A program made the position numbers and the translations under genes. Of a stretch of DNA of 41,725 bases, positions 23,448 to 32,104 are shown piece by piece. Every line of letters starts with the position of its first letter. Within the stretch, counting starts at the first letter, position 1. Location of the stretch: positions 1 through 41,725 of the IMG/VR virus record IMGVR_UViG_3300006916_000104; one strand, written 5' to 3'. A model generated the notes under the pieces. That model was given only the letters and a program-made list of their open reading frames with translations. It had not been told where the DNA came from and ran no database searches. The stretch comes from a virus.

Positions 23448-23638
23448 GCAACACAATCAATAGTATGTTTATTTGTAATAGTTTGAACAGTTCCACCTAT
23501 GTCGTACATAGTGATACTATACACATCATTTACAATTTTAACTGTACCTTCTTCAGGACCTTTATAAACTCTTTGTATTGTGTATTGATAAGAATTTGTT
23601 ACTGGCACCGTTGATTGTACTGATCCTACGTCATTCAT
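23444..23638 (-). CDS. Hypothetical small phage protein (64 aa)
   Basis: Beta-rich, Thr/Val-rich soluble protein with no recognised motif. Both ends are ATGA overlaps (with guaC upstream and the SGNH gene downstream), so it is co-translated with them. Confidence 0.7.
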   Translation of the reverse strand: MNDVGSVQSTVPVTNSYQYTIQRVYKGPEEGTVKIVNDVYSITMYDIGGTVQTITNKHTIDCVA

Positions 23639-24777
23639 TTTTCATAAACCTTGTTATATTGATTATTTACTCTAACAAAGGTAGTACACTTGCTTAAGTC
23701 TTTAAGTTTACGTGCTCCTGCGTAAGTACAGGCGCTTCTAAGACCCCCTAGAATGTCTTGTACGGTTACTTTGATTTCGCCCCTATAAGGAACTTGAACA
23801 GTTCTGCCTTCCGAACTACGATATTCTTTTAGTCCACCAAAGTGTTTAGTGTTTGCAGTATCACTAGACATGCCATAAAACTCTACAAATTTCTTTTCTT
23901 CAATAACATGATTTTCTAATTTTAGGTGCGTACCTACTTCGTACCGTACTTCATTAGTTCCATAAAATTTTGTAATAACTTCGCCGCCACCCTCATCGTG
24001 TCCAGCAAGCATACCACCAAGCATTACAAAGTCTGCTCCTGCACCAAATGCTTTTGCTACATCTCCAGCACAAGTACAACCCCCATCAGCAATGATGTGT
24101 CCACCAAGGCCATGAGCGGCATCAGCACACTCCATGATTGCGGATAACTGCGGGTACCCAACACCAGTCTTAATGCGAGTAGTACAAACACTACCAGGCC
24201 CAATACCAACTTTAACGATATCTGCTCCACTTAATATTAACTCCTCTGTCATTTCACCGGTCACTACGTTACCCGCAATGATAACGAGTGATGGGTATTT
24301 GTCTCTGACTTCTTTGACGACTCCTGCAAAACGTTCTGAGTAACCATTAGCAACATCTATACATAGATATTTAATACCTGCAACTTTCATCACTCTGTTT
24401 AGTTTTTCAATATCATCATCAGTGATACCTATACTCATGGCAACATGCTCTCGTCTTGTGCCATTTGTTTCTAAAAAGTATTGTGTTAATTGTTCTACAC
24501 TATAAGTTTTAACTAAACAGGTAAACAATCCCAAATCAGCAAGTTTGTCTGCCATATCAAAAGTCCCAACACCGTCCATATTACTTGCCATAATAGGGAT
24601 ACCAGAGTATTGTGCTGATTCAGGTCTAATTGCTTCCATACTCATATCTTCGGGAATATAGTTTCTGAAAGTGTACTCACGTTCTAACTGTACTTGTTTA
24701 CGTGATCCTAGTGTTGATCTTTTTGGCTTAATTAATACATCTGAAAAATCTAACTTAATCTCAGATTCAATTCGCAT
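23635..24777 (-). CDS. guaC: GMP reductase (GuaC)
   Basis: 380 aa TIM-barrel enzyme of the IMPDH/GMPR family, reducing GMP to IMP and ammonia with NADPH. The N-terminus [20 protein letters not shown] is specific to GMP reductases, and no CBS domains are present. The active-site loop is [11 protein letters not shown] with catalytic C198 (E. coli C186). [20 protein letters not shown] and [16 protein letters not shown] bind phosphate and base. The C-terminus is about 30 residues longer than in bacterial GuaC. ATG 24777 has GGAG 8 nt upstream. It could rebalance purine pools or use GMP made by the Gpt-like enzyme. Confidence 0.94.
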   Translation of the reverse strand: MRIESEIKLDFSDVLIKPKRSTLGSRKQVQLEREYTFRNYIPEDMSMEAIRPESAQYSGIPIMASNMDGVGTFDMADKLADLGLFTCLVKTYSVEQLTQYFLETNGTRREHVAMSIGITDDDIEKLNRVMKVAGIKYLCIDVANGYSERFAGVVKEVRDKYPSLVIIAGNVVTGEMTEELILSGADIVKVGIGPGSVCTTRIKTGVGYPQLSAIMECADAAHGLGGHIIADGGCTCAGDVAKAFGAGADFVMLGGMLAGHDEGGGEVITKFYGTNEVRYEVGTHLKLENHVIEEKKFVEFYGMSSDTANTKHFGGLKEYRSSEGRTVQVPYRGEIKVTVQDILGGLRSACTYAGARKLKDLSKCTTFVRVNNQYNKVYEK

Positions 24778-24787
24778 TACGTACTCC

Positions 24788-25702
24788 TTAGATGGTATCT
24801 TCTGCGTCTACTTCGATGTTATATACTTTAAAGTATGAATCAGTTGCTCCACAGACACTACCCCATGGACAATTCCAATTATAAAAGCCTTGTGGCGCCC
24901 CAGGTGACCATGGTGGTTGACCTTTATCATCTTGCCAACGACTTAAGTTAAGCCAATAACCTTGGGCTCTACCTTCTTGCCAACGTGCAATTTGATCTGA
25001 ATCAAAAGTTGTTGACCCTGAGAAACCTTCTCCCATTTGATATACAACTGTTGAAATTGATCCTTGTTTAATCGTTACGGTCATACCGTTTTCATCTAAG
25101 TCAACAACAAAGTCAACTGGTTGTTTGATATCAATACCGTTCCAAGAAACAATCCCCGTACCTTCTGCTAGATTTACAAAACATTGATCTTCAGTAGTTG
25201 AGTAACTAAACTGAAAGTTTTGAGGAGCGTTTACACTACCATCACCAATGTGCATGGTATGTTGAAAGAATACGTTTTTGTTGACTTCAAAGAAGTCTAC
25301 TTCTTGGCAATTCCATTCTGCTTTGTTTCCACCTGCATCACAATAGTTGTCATGGATAGGTTGTAAACTAGGATTTGTTGGATTGTTTACCATGTAAAAA
25401 GTACTTGTAACAAAGTTTCCATTAGCACTACTCAAATCTGCTGTAAATCTTATTTGTGTAATGTTAACATAACCTTGATTAGAGACAACTCTTCCACCAC
25501 ATGATTCATCTGGTTTGCCAAATTGCATTGAGTTCGCTCCGTCTGGAGAACTTATTTCTCCGCAATCTGTATAATCAATAGTAAACTCGGGTTTGAATGT
25601 TTGTGATACCGATACTTGTGCGTTGACAGGGGATTCAAAAGGCGCACATCCAACGATGGCACTTAAAAATCCTACTGCTACTAATATTTTAAAATTTTTC
25701 AT
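24788..25702 (-). CDS. Lipoprotein with lectin/glycosidase (clan GH-B-like) fold
   Basis: 304 aa. Lipoprotein signal: hydrophobic residues 6-18, lipobox IVGC with Cys19. The mature protein is beta-rich with several cysteines. [12 protein letters not shown] (E134, D136, E139) matches the E-x-D-x-x-E catalytic pattern of clan GH-B glycosidases (GH7 and GH16); the C-x-E-x-D-x-x-E-x-N form is closest to GH7. ATG 25702 has AGGAA upstream. It is probably exported to the cell envelope. It may bind or cut a polysaccharide; the family call needs a profile search. Confidence 0.78.
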   Translation of the reverse strand: MKNFKILVAVGFLSAIVGCAPFESPVNAQVSVSQTFKPEFTIDYTDCGEISSPDGANSMQFGKPDESCGGRVVSNQGYVNITQIRFTADLSSANGNFVTSTFYMVNNPTNPSLQPIHDNYCDAGGNKAEWNCQEVDFFEVNKNVFFQHTMHIGDGSVNAPQNFQFSYSTTEDQCFVNLAEGTGIVSWNGIDIKQPVDFVVDLDENGMTVTIKQGSISTVVYQMGEGFSGSTTFDSDQIARWQEGRAQGYWLNLSRWQDDKGQPPWSPGAPQGFYNWNCPWGSVCGATDSYFKVYNIEVDAEDTI

Positions 25703-25714
25703 AATTATTCCTGT

Positions 25715-26911
25715 TTAATATTTGTTTTCTCTAGTATGTTTTCTGTAATCGGTTGACATACGCAGCCATTGCTCACCTTGACCTTCAAGGATATCACAAA
25801 TTCTATCAATAGTTCCATCTGTCCAATCACTGATTGTACCTTGATGATAAGGTTCTGTTAATAGATGATTAAGTTTGGATTCAACATCGTCTAATGACCA
25901 TGGAATATACATTCGTTTATGATCGTTTGCAAATGTTTCGGGGAAACTGCGATATGCCGGGAACAAAACATTACAACCTAATGCATCCGCTTCACTAACT
26001 GTATTGCTAACCCAGTCTTGCAATGCACAGTTGAATACTACACGGCTATCGTTTACTAAACGATAGTAATCATTTTTCTTTAAATCTTCGTATACTACCA
26101 ATTTATTTTCTTTTTGTAGTTTACGTGTACGTTTCATATACGAATCGTTGTTGCTACGTAACTTTGAGCCAGAGAATACAGCAAATTCGATACCATGATC
26201 TTTACCATATTTTTTATACCACTGCTCAATTAGGTCCATATAAAAGTCTGGTTGTTTTTCCTGATCCCAACGTGCAGAAAAGCCAACTCGCATTTTACGT
26301 TCATGGAAATCTTTAATTGGTTCTAGTTCTAATAGTCGTTGTCTTACTTCGTCTTTGCCAAATGCAAGACCTGAGATATTGTAGATAGGTGCGTCCCAAC
26401 CTGCTATCTCCATATGTGCAACCATTTCTTCGTTAGTTGCTAACACACCACCGTTAGTTATTTTACAAATCTCATTAACCATTTGCTCATACAAGCCCAT
26501 CCACTTGCCCATTCCCCATACGTGAACAAAATCATCAGGGTCGATAGTTTGTGCTAAACATCTTACAAATACACGTGGACGATATTCAGGATCAATTTGA
26601 TTTATAATATATGGGAGAGATTCAATACCGGGCTGAAACATATCTTCAAAGTAAATTACATCTTCGTGTGTAACATCACCTTCTTTCATCATTTTAACTA
26701 ATGACATAAGTTGTGACATGCCAAAGAATGATCTACCGTGTGCGTCTAGCACTTGACCTGTTGAAATTGCTTGATCAGTTGTAAGCAATTCACCTGGAAC
26801 ATTGACATAATCAATTCCACGTTTATCAAATACACGTGTGTTCCATTCAGTAAGTTGTAATGTATATCTAGCCTCGTAAGGCTCTAGTCCCATATAAAAT
26901 AATTTTCTCAT
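25715..26911 (-). CDS. GT-B glycosyltransferase-like protein (398 aa)
   Basis: Residues 200-380 look like the nucleotide-sugar-binding half of a GT-B enzyme: RVGFSARWDQEKQPDFYMDL, a central region, then FNCALQDWVSNTVSEADALG in the position of the GT4 E-x7-E motif. The N-terminal half is unassigned. It starts with MRKLFYMGLEPYEARYTLQL. ATG 26911 overlaps the nucleotidyltransferase-cupin stop as ATGA, which suggests that gene supplies the sugar donor. Probably phage-specific glycan synthesis. Confidence 0.78.
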   Translation of the reverse strand: MRKLFYMGLEPYEARYTLQLTEWNTRVFDKRGIDYVNVPGELLTTDQAISTGQVLDAHGRSFFGMSQLMSLVKMMKEGDVTHEDVIYFEDMFQPGIESLPYIINQIDPEYRPRVFVRCLAQTIDPDDFVHVWGMGKWMGLYEQMVNEICKITNGGVLATNEEMVAHMEIAGWDAPIYNISGLAFGKDEVRQRLLELEPIKDFHERKMRVGFSARWDQEKQPDFYMDLIEQWYKKYGKDHGIEFAVFSGSKLRSNNDSYMKRTRKLQKENKLVVYEDLKKNDYYRLVNDSRVVFNCALQDWVSNTVSEADALGCNVLFPAYRSFPETFANDHKRMYIPWSLDDVESKLNHLLTEPYHQGTISDWTDGTIDRICDILEGQGEQWLRMSTDYRKHTRENKY

Positions 26912-27750
26912 TGCTCACCTAAAAATACACGTTGAATATCGTCTTCTGTACAGTTGTCACCGAACTGAATTTCAATGACTTTTAAATCAACGTTTTGTTC
27001 GTTAACTAACTGATGCCATTCATTGGTTAATACCCAAGTGTGTTGATGTTTATAAAAGTTACCTACAAACACGCCTTGTTGCTCTCTACGAGGTTCGTTT
27101 GGATATGCTACAGAATAAACAGTTGCAGTACCCTCTGCTACAAACCAAAACTCACTACGATGTTCATGGCGTTGCATACTTAATTTTTCTCCGGGCTTAA
27201 CAGTCAATTCTTTTAGTTTGACTTCTATGCCCCAATTATGCAAAACTCTGTAGTAACCCCAATCACGCTCTGTTTTTGGATCAGTCCATTCTTTTAAAAT
27301 CCAAGAACTTGAGTTTGATTTGCTTCCTCCGACACCAAATACAAATGTTACATTAGGATCTGTCTCAGTAACAACGGTTTCGGGTATATTTTTTAATGTA
27401 CGATCTCCACCATTAGCAAATGTAACATGTGCGTTAGGGTACATTTCTCTAACTTTAAGAATCGCATTAATAGCAGTATCGTCAGAGTCATCAAAAACGA
27501 TTACTTCATCCACATCCTTGAGTTCTTGCATAATGCGAACACGTTCTTCCTGTGGCATGAAAGGCCTACCTTTTTTACGGGCAAGCCAATCATCGCTGTT
27601 TACTCCCACGATAACTTTATTACCGAACCAAGTAGATTCGGAACCTAGAGTTTTCGCCGCTTTGATGCAGTCTAAATGACCACTGTGCAGAGGATCAAAC
27701 CCACCTGTAACCAGAACAATATTATCTGGATTTTCTGATTCGTTTGCCAT
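26908..27750 (-). CDS. Fusion of HxGH nucleotidyltransferase and mannose-6-phosphate isomerase-like cupin
   Basis: 280 aa. Residues 1-150 are an RfaE-type nucleotidyltransferase with HSGH at 22-25 (GGFDPLHSGHLDCIKAA). Residues 165-280 match the cupin of type II phosphomannose isomerases: LSMQRHEHRSEFWFVAEGTA, the late His in NEWHQLVN, and NCTEDDIQRV. Together they could isomerise and activate a sugar phosphate. This pairing is not the standard one; ManC pairs the cupin with a GT-A pyrophosphorylase. ATG 27750 has GGGAG upstream. Confidence 0.85.
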   Translation of the reverse strand: MANESENPDNIVLVTGGFDPLHSGHLDCIKAAKTLGSESTWFGNKVIVGVNSDDWLARKKGRPFMPQEERVRIMQELKDVDEVIVFDDSDDTAINAILKVREMYPNAHVTFANGGDRTLKNIPETVVTETDPNVTFVFGVGGSKSNSSSWILKEWTDPKTERDWGYYRVLHNWGIEVKLKELTVKPGEKLSMQRHEHRSEFWFVAEGTATVYSVAYPNEPRREQQGVFVGNFYKHQHTWVLTNEWHQLVNEQNVDLKVIEIQFGDNCTEDDIQRVFLGEQ

Positions 27751-27934
27751 CTATCTCCCACATGTTCTTAACAGGTTTACCCTGTAAGAATCGTTGATTA
27801 TACAGTCTCCAAACGTGACTGCGGTTGTTGTACAAATCTTCTGTACGATATGAGTAACCATATTCGACACAGAAGTCCCGAAACGCTTCAAGGTCATCGA
27901 AAACCTTACTGGTTTTCTTATTACTGATAGCCAA
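27722..27934 (-). CDS. Hypothetical phage protein, TTG start (70 aa)
   Basis: The start is TTG at 27934 with a strong AGAGGAG 8 nt upstream. The protein is soluble, basic and aromatic, ending in RKSR, with SHVWRLYNQRFLQGKP in the centre. It overlaps the next gene by 29 nt. A competing frame (27751-28005) was rejected. Confidence 0.65.
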   Translation of the reverse strand: MAISNKKTSKVFDDLEAFRDFCVEYGYSYRTEDLYNNRSHVWRLYNQRFLQGKPVKNMWEIDGKRIRKSR

Positions 27935-27977
27935 TTTAGAATCTCCTCTGTTTTATTGGCGTTATACATCTTCAACC

Positions 27978-28376
27978 TCATTGTTGAAGATACTCTATCT
28001 CGCAACCGTTTTCGTTGTCTTCGGCTACGGAGATTTTTACATAACGATTAGGATACTGTTCTTGTATCGTAACCGCTAATTCATCTGCTATCATTTCACA
28101 TGATTTGTGATCTAGGTATAATACTGGTGTACTGCTGTCTACTTCTGCATACAGTCTTTCTAACCAGCGTTTGAATTGAATGAATTCAATGTCTCTGTCG
28201 TTGTGAAACACTTCGATCCATACTTTAAAATGAAAAATATGTCTGTGAGGGAATCCCAAGAATGATACATCGTCCCAATCGCCTGTTGCTAGTTTAGGAT
28301 CTGTATCAGCACCAGGATACATATGTACCCCTTCTTTTTGAAACGTTACCCAAATAGTTCTCATTGCTTTACTCAT
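27978..28376 (-). CDS. Second QueD-like (PTPS/T-fold) protein
   Basis: 132 aa. The pattern follows the T-fold of 6-pyruvoyl/6-carboxytetrahydropterin synthases: His-rich strand FPHRHIFHFKVWIEV (H44, H46, H49) where zinc would bind, then RDIEFIQFKRWLERL in place of the DFGDLK helix, then KSCEMIADEL in place of the SEN/SCE segment, then KISVAED. It is clearly divergent from the queD at 19743. It may be a second pathway enzyme, an inactive partner, or something else. ATG 28376 is used; ATG 28364 is also possible. Confidence 0.7.
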   Translation of the reverse strand: MSKAMRTIWVTFQKEGVHMYPGADTDPKLATGDWDDVSFLGFPHRHIFHFKVWIEVFHNDRDIEFIQFKRWLERLYAEVDSSTPVLYLDHKSCEMIADELAVTIQEQYPNRYVKISVAEDNENGCEIEYLQQ

Positions 28377-28406
28377 ACCTTATAATACATCACTTTGTTT
28401 AATAAA

Positions 28407-29099
28407 TCAATCATTTTGGGCAGTAGCATTTTTTAAATAAAAATCTACCTCTTGTCCTGCAACAAGGTGACCAGCACCAAAATCAGATTGTTCTTGCTCA
28501 TTCCATAATTTAACAACTTTTGGATCTTGTTCTTGTAATATAAAGGCGTTTCTTTTCTTCCAACTTGCCATATGCGTTTGGTCCCCGTCAATCGAATCAC
28601 AGAATCGACCCTCTACTACATCTTCAAACTCAATGTTAGTAACGTTAGGTACATTAGAATCGACCCAAACCGGATCATGTTTACAAATGTTTATCATAAA
28701 CTTAACTTTGTCTATGTGATTGTCTTGTAACATTTTTTGACCATTAATTTCTATGTAATAATGTCTAAGGAATCTATAAAATCTACTTTTGTCTGTTTGA
28801 GTAGTAACATTAATAACCCTCTCAAAGATATCTAAGTTAGGAATAATCTGTGGTGGTTGATGTGTTGCAAAATATTTGCCTTGAGTCCAGTTTTTTTTTA
28901 CTAGCATTTCGGTTTTGCTAATCCAGTCTTGGGTGTGATCAGGTAAAACAAGATGTAAAAAACTTCCGTCGTTTGATGCTTTTAGGATATGATTCCACCG
29001 AGATTGAATTACTGAGGTTTCAAATGTACTTCGTACACCGTTTAATAAATCAGATACAAGGGCGCCCGCACAATATGACCCCACTGTAACTAAATTCAT
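28407..29099 (-). CDS. Hypothetical protein, weakly sulfotransferase-like (230 aa)
   Basis: N-terminal MNLVTVGSYCAGALVSDLLN could be a P-loop-like strand-loop-helix similar to sulfotransferases, and IFERVINVTTQTDKSRFYRF could be the matching phosphate-binding region. These matches are weak. ATG 29099 overlaps the dpdA stop as ATGA, so it is co-translated with the DNA transglycosylase and may act with it. Confidence 0.65.
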   Translation of the reverse strand: MNLVTVGSYCAGALVSDLLNGVRSTFETSVIQSRWNHILKASNDGSFLHLVLPDHTQDWISKTEMLVKKNWTQGKYFATHQPPQIIPNLDIFERVINVTTQTDKSRFYRFLRHYYIEINGQKMLQDNHIDKVKFMINICKHDPVWVDSNVPNVTNIEFEDVVEGRFCDSIDGDQTHMASWKKRNAFILQEQDPKVVKLWNEQEQSDFGAGHLVAGQEVDFYLKNATAQND

Positions 29100-30646
29100 T
29101 CAAGCACCTCAAGCATAGCATCATCACTGTCTTCAATAACTTCATCTGTATTTACTACCGGAGTTTCTTCTACAGAAAATAGTTGATCAAACATAGTTCC
29201 TGCATTTACGGTTTTTTTACCCGAAAATCCCTGTGATCCTGATTGCATTTGCATCCAAAATCTGCTGTACTTGTCAATCATTTCTAGGCTTTTGGTTCTG
29301 TCTTTGAGACTAAAGATTTCGTCTACTACTTCACCAAATCTAACACGTTCAAAAGTCTCGTTCATAAGCATTGCTGGAACAACACCCTGTTCGTATCTAC
29401 GATTGGCTTCTTGTACAGCAAACATATGTTGATATACGTTGTGTGCTTGTAGTAAAGTATAACTTAGTGTATCCCAACTTGTTTTAGTTTCTTTGCCGTG
29501 TTGTCCCAAGAACCCGTGACCACGATAACAAAGGTCCTTTAGAACCATTGCTTCAGTGACGGGTGAATCTGTAAACAATTCGTGTATCTTATCTTGTATA
29601 ACTGCATCACTAAACTTACGTGTGTCGTTAGCATAGTCTTTATTTTCAGCAGTCTTCTCCATAGAGTAAGTCCACTTCTTATTGTGTTCGATGCTATTAT
29701 TAAAGTATGCTAATCCTTTAGCCGCACCAAAGAAAGGTGATGCACAGTCAAATGTAATTTGAAAGTTTGGATTGTGATACTTTCTGACTGCTCGTTGAAT
29801 GTCACTGAATAGAACAGCATACTCTAAGATACTTGTACCCAAGCAGTGAACTAAGTCATGCTTGCCTGGCTCAAGTAATCCATCGTGTATGATACCAACT
29901 AAACGTTTGAGTGTTAGATGAATATCGATTTTATTTTGACCACCAAATGCCCAACCATTAAAGTGAGTGTTTGGATAGATGTTAGGGTCACAATACTTCT
30001 TCATTTCTTCATACCATTCATCAGACTGAGTATGATTCAACCCTTGCAATACATTAAGAAACTTACATCTACCATCACGGTTGTTAATAAAGTATTCGTT
30101 ATTGATGTGAGTAGCATAGACTGCTTCTTCGATTGTAGAAATGCCGTGTTTGTCTAGCAAGTGTTTGTTACGCAGAGTTTGAGTAGGTACGTCTAAACAC
30201 ATACCATAATCCATGTACTCATCCATCCACTTAAGAACAAGTTTGCGTTGCTTCATTGCTTTGGGACAGTTAGGATCTTTCCAGTCTGCTGGCCATTGAC
30301 CTTTCATAATTTGGAATCCACCAGAGTCTCCTAGCATAAACGTACCTTCTTCTCGGTCACGTATAATGCTTTCTGCTGGAATATCTTTAGTAGTGTCTAA
30401 GTCAGCATGTCCTGCAGAATACAGTCCCCACTTGTAAGTATACAAACCTTTCTTAGAATTTAAAAAGTTTAGTGATTCTACATCACCATTAAATCCTGCA
30501 GGAATCCTTTCTGCTGGAAAGTAATTCTCACCTGCTCGTTGCTTCCCTAATCCCGTAATAAAGAAACTACTAACAGCAGGCAAGAATAATGCCCAGTCAG
30601 GGTTTTGTTGGGCAGATAAATCTATTCTATTCATTTGTTGTTCCAT
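29096..30646 (-). CDS. dpdA: DpdA-type DNA-guanine transglycosylase
   Basis: 516 aa TIM-barrel protein of the tRNA-guanine transglycosylase superfamily. The general acid/base Asp is D107 in MLGDSGGFQI (TGT: SDSGGFQ). The nucleophile is D300 in TFDCASPFF (TGT: MFDCVMPTR). NVLQGLNH (198-205) and GWAFGGQNK match the VQGG and GG base-pocket loops. The CXCX2C zinc site of tRNA TGTs is not seen. With FolE, QueD and QueE in the same phage, a DNA-modifying DpdA is far more likely than a tRNA enzyme. Residues 486-491 (FDQLFS) repeat the clamp-binding tail of the polymerase. ATG 30646 lies inside the SGNH gene end; ATG 30634 is an alternative. Confidence 0.9.
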   Translation of the reverse strand: MEQQMNRIDLSAQQNPDWALFLPAVSSFFITGLGKQRAGENYFPAERIPAGFNGDVESLNFLNSKKGLYTYKWGLYSAGHADLDTTKDIPAESIIRDREEGTFMLGDSGGFQIMKGQWPADWKDPNCPKAMKQRKLVLKWMDEYMDYGMCLDVPTQTLRNKHLLDKHGISTIEEAVYATHINNEYFINNRDGRCKFLNVLQGLNHTQSDEWYEEMKKYCDPNIYPNTHFNGWAFGGQNKIDIHLTLKRLVGIIHDGLLEPGKHDLVHCLGTSILEYAVLFSDIQRAVRKYHNPNFQITFDCASPFFGAAKGLAYFNNSIEHNKKWTYSMEKTAENKDYANDTRKFSDAVIQDKIHELFTDSPVTEAMVLKDLCYRGHGFLGQHGKETKTSWDTLSYTLLQAHNVYQHMFAVQEANRRYEQGVVPAMLMNETFERVRFGEVVDEIFSLKDRTKSLEMIDKYSRFWMQMQSGSQGFSGKKTVNAGTMFDQLFSVEETPVVNTDEVIEDSDDAMLEVLE

Positions 30647-31286
30647 ATAATTCTTTATATTTTTCTATGATGTGGTTTGCAATAATTTTATTACCTTTAA
30701 CATTTAAGTGTCCCCTCAAAAACTGTCCGGGTACATGCTCAGTAACAAAACACCCATCATCGCCCGCTAACTCAATAAACGTTGTCGATATTTCGGCACT
30801 ATTGTCAAGACCACGCTCATAATGCTCCGGTATTTCTCTACTAGAAAATGTTTCAATAAAATCAAAGTTCATATATTTTAACATATGTTTTATTGAAGTA
30901 AAGTGATATCGGAAAATATCTTCATTGTAGTTTCTGTTGTAATGTTGTGTTATATAAATTTTGTGTATAGGCATTTCAAAATTTATAGTAGTAGGTTGAT
31001 TTTCTGCCTCATACCACATTTCTCTGCGATCACAATCAGTATAACAAACGATTACTAATGGATTTAATCCTTGCTGTTTGTATTCTAACATGTTAGTTGT
31101 TATTGTTCTTGCAATGTAATCGTTAGAACATCCAGGGACAGCATGATTGACTAGTGGCAACTGCAATTCGTCTGCTACCAGTTGACTATATCTATTTTCC
31201 ATAGTTACTTCGTTGTGCAGATCCTCTCCTTGACCGACACCAAAAGTATAACTATCGCCTATGAAATAAATGAAGTCATACTTCAC
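30627..31286 (-). CDS. SGNH/GDSL-like hydrolase (219 aa)
   Basis: Block I IYFIGDSYTFGVG carries the nucleophile Ser in a true GDS. PGCSNDYIAR is block II with its Gly. The C-terminal GHLNVKGNKIIANHI occupies the block V position, but Asp-x-x-His is not conserved. The start is GTG at 31286, 10 bp past the clamp stop, with only a weak ribosome site. Likely an esterase, substrate unknown. Confidence 0.8.
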   Translation of the reverse strand: MKYDFIYFIGDSYTFGVGQGEDLHNEVTMENRYSQLVADELQLPLVNHAVPGCSNDYIARTITTNMLEYKQQGLNPLVIVCYTDCDRREMWYEAENQPTTINFEMPIHKIYITQHYNRNYNEDIFRYHFTSIKHMLKYMNFDFIETFSSREIPEHYERGLDNSAEISTTFIELAGDDGCFVTEHVPGQFLRGHLNVKGNKIIANHIIEKYKELYGTTNE

Positions 31287-31296
31287 AGATTATACT

Positions 31297-32028
31297 CTAT
31301 TTTGCTTGAGCAGGTAATAGATATTGATACACTGAATATCCACTGTCTACAGTGATTTCAGCCGCACCTTGATCAGAAATACGCACAGTCTTGTCACCTG
31401 GCAAATCCATAATAGACAAGAATACTTTAACAGGCCACATCCATGATCTAGTTAGTGTACCAGACACACCCGGCTGAAATACAAAGTTGCCTGAGTGAGT
31501 AGAAGGATCACCAAAAAATACTTTAAGATCACCGTTTTCTGTCTTAGCAGTAAAGTTTAATTCTTCTGCGTTTGCTTGTGCCTGCATCTTTAAACGCATG
31601 ATACCAGCAATGCTAGGCTCAAACTCTACGTCCCAAGAGGCACCTTTGAAAGTTACATTTCTAACTTTTTCTTCAATGATTGCTTTAGACATCAAACGAT
31701 AATCGTTAATAAAGTCTCCTGCATTAGTCGCAAAGTGAATTGCTACAGGAACATCCTCACCGTCTTTTTGTTGCTTTGTCATCGAAATACTAGCATTTTC
31801 TTTATAAACATCAAAACCCAAGATAGTTTTGAGTTTAGTTAGATTGGGCATACCAAACGTACCAATAAAATCTGCTACTGGAGTTTTAGTTGTGCCGTTA
31901 ACAACAACAGATTTGTCTTCTGCGATTGCAGAAATCTGTGTTTCTTGTGCAGTACCAACAATCTTAACTAGGTCAATAATACCTAGACCATGTGTGTACT
32001 GAATTAAGTCTTGCAAATTATCTTTCAT
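31297..32028 (-). CDS. Sliding clamp (gp45-like)
   Basis: 243 aa, near the 228 of T4 gp45. The clamp holds the polymerase on DNA and, in T4, also activates late transcription. The family pattern includes the N-terminal helix MKDNLQDLIQYTHGLG, ASISMTKQQKDG and the last strands TVRISDQGAAEITVD. ATG 32028 has GAGGAT upstream and its own sigma70-like promoter 40-70 bp upstream. It lies just downstream of the polymerase, similar to the T4 45-43 cluster but without clamp-loader genes 44 and 62. Confidence 0.88.
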   Translation of the reverse strand: MKDNLQDLIQYTHGLGIIDLVKIVGTAQETQISAIAEDKSVVVNGTTKTPVADFIGTFGMPNLTKLKTILGFDVYKENASISMTKQQKDGEDVPVAIHFATNAGDFINDYRLMSKAIIEEKVRNVTFKGASWDVEFEPSIAGIMRLKMQAQANAEELNFTAKTENGDLKVFFGDPSTHSGNFVFQPGVSGTLTRSWMWPVKVFLSIMDLPGDKTVRISDQGAAEITVDSGYSVYQYLLPAQAK

Positions 32029-32067
32029 TGTATATCCTCTTAATGTATTTAGGTGCAATTAGTATGT

Positions 32068-32096
32068 AATATAACATGGGTTTTTACGTAAGTCAA
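32068..32096 (-). promoter_or_regulatory. Sigma70-like early promoter of the sliding clamp gene
   Basis: Minus strand: CCTTGACTT with TTGACT at 32091-32096, a 17-bp spacer and TATATT at 32068-32073, in the gap between polymerase and clamp. Confidence 0.7.
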
Positions 32097-32104
32097 GGTA
32101 TAAT

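Noticed and set aside
27320-27679. 119-codon plus-strand frame
   Set aside because: Antisense shadow of the nucleotidyltransferase domain of the fusion gene.
27751-28005. 84-aa minus-strand frame overlapping the 70-aa gene
   Set aside because: Its composition is atypical, it lacks a ribosome site and it overlaps two better genes. The 70-aa frame has TTG with a strong AGAGGAG.
29096-30646. DpdA-like gene as a tRNA-guanine transglycosylase
   Set aside because: The CXCX2C zinc site of tRNA enzymes is missing and the gene sits in a phage with FolE, QueD and QueE; DNA is the more likely substrate.
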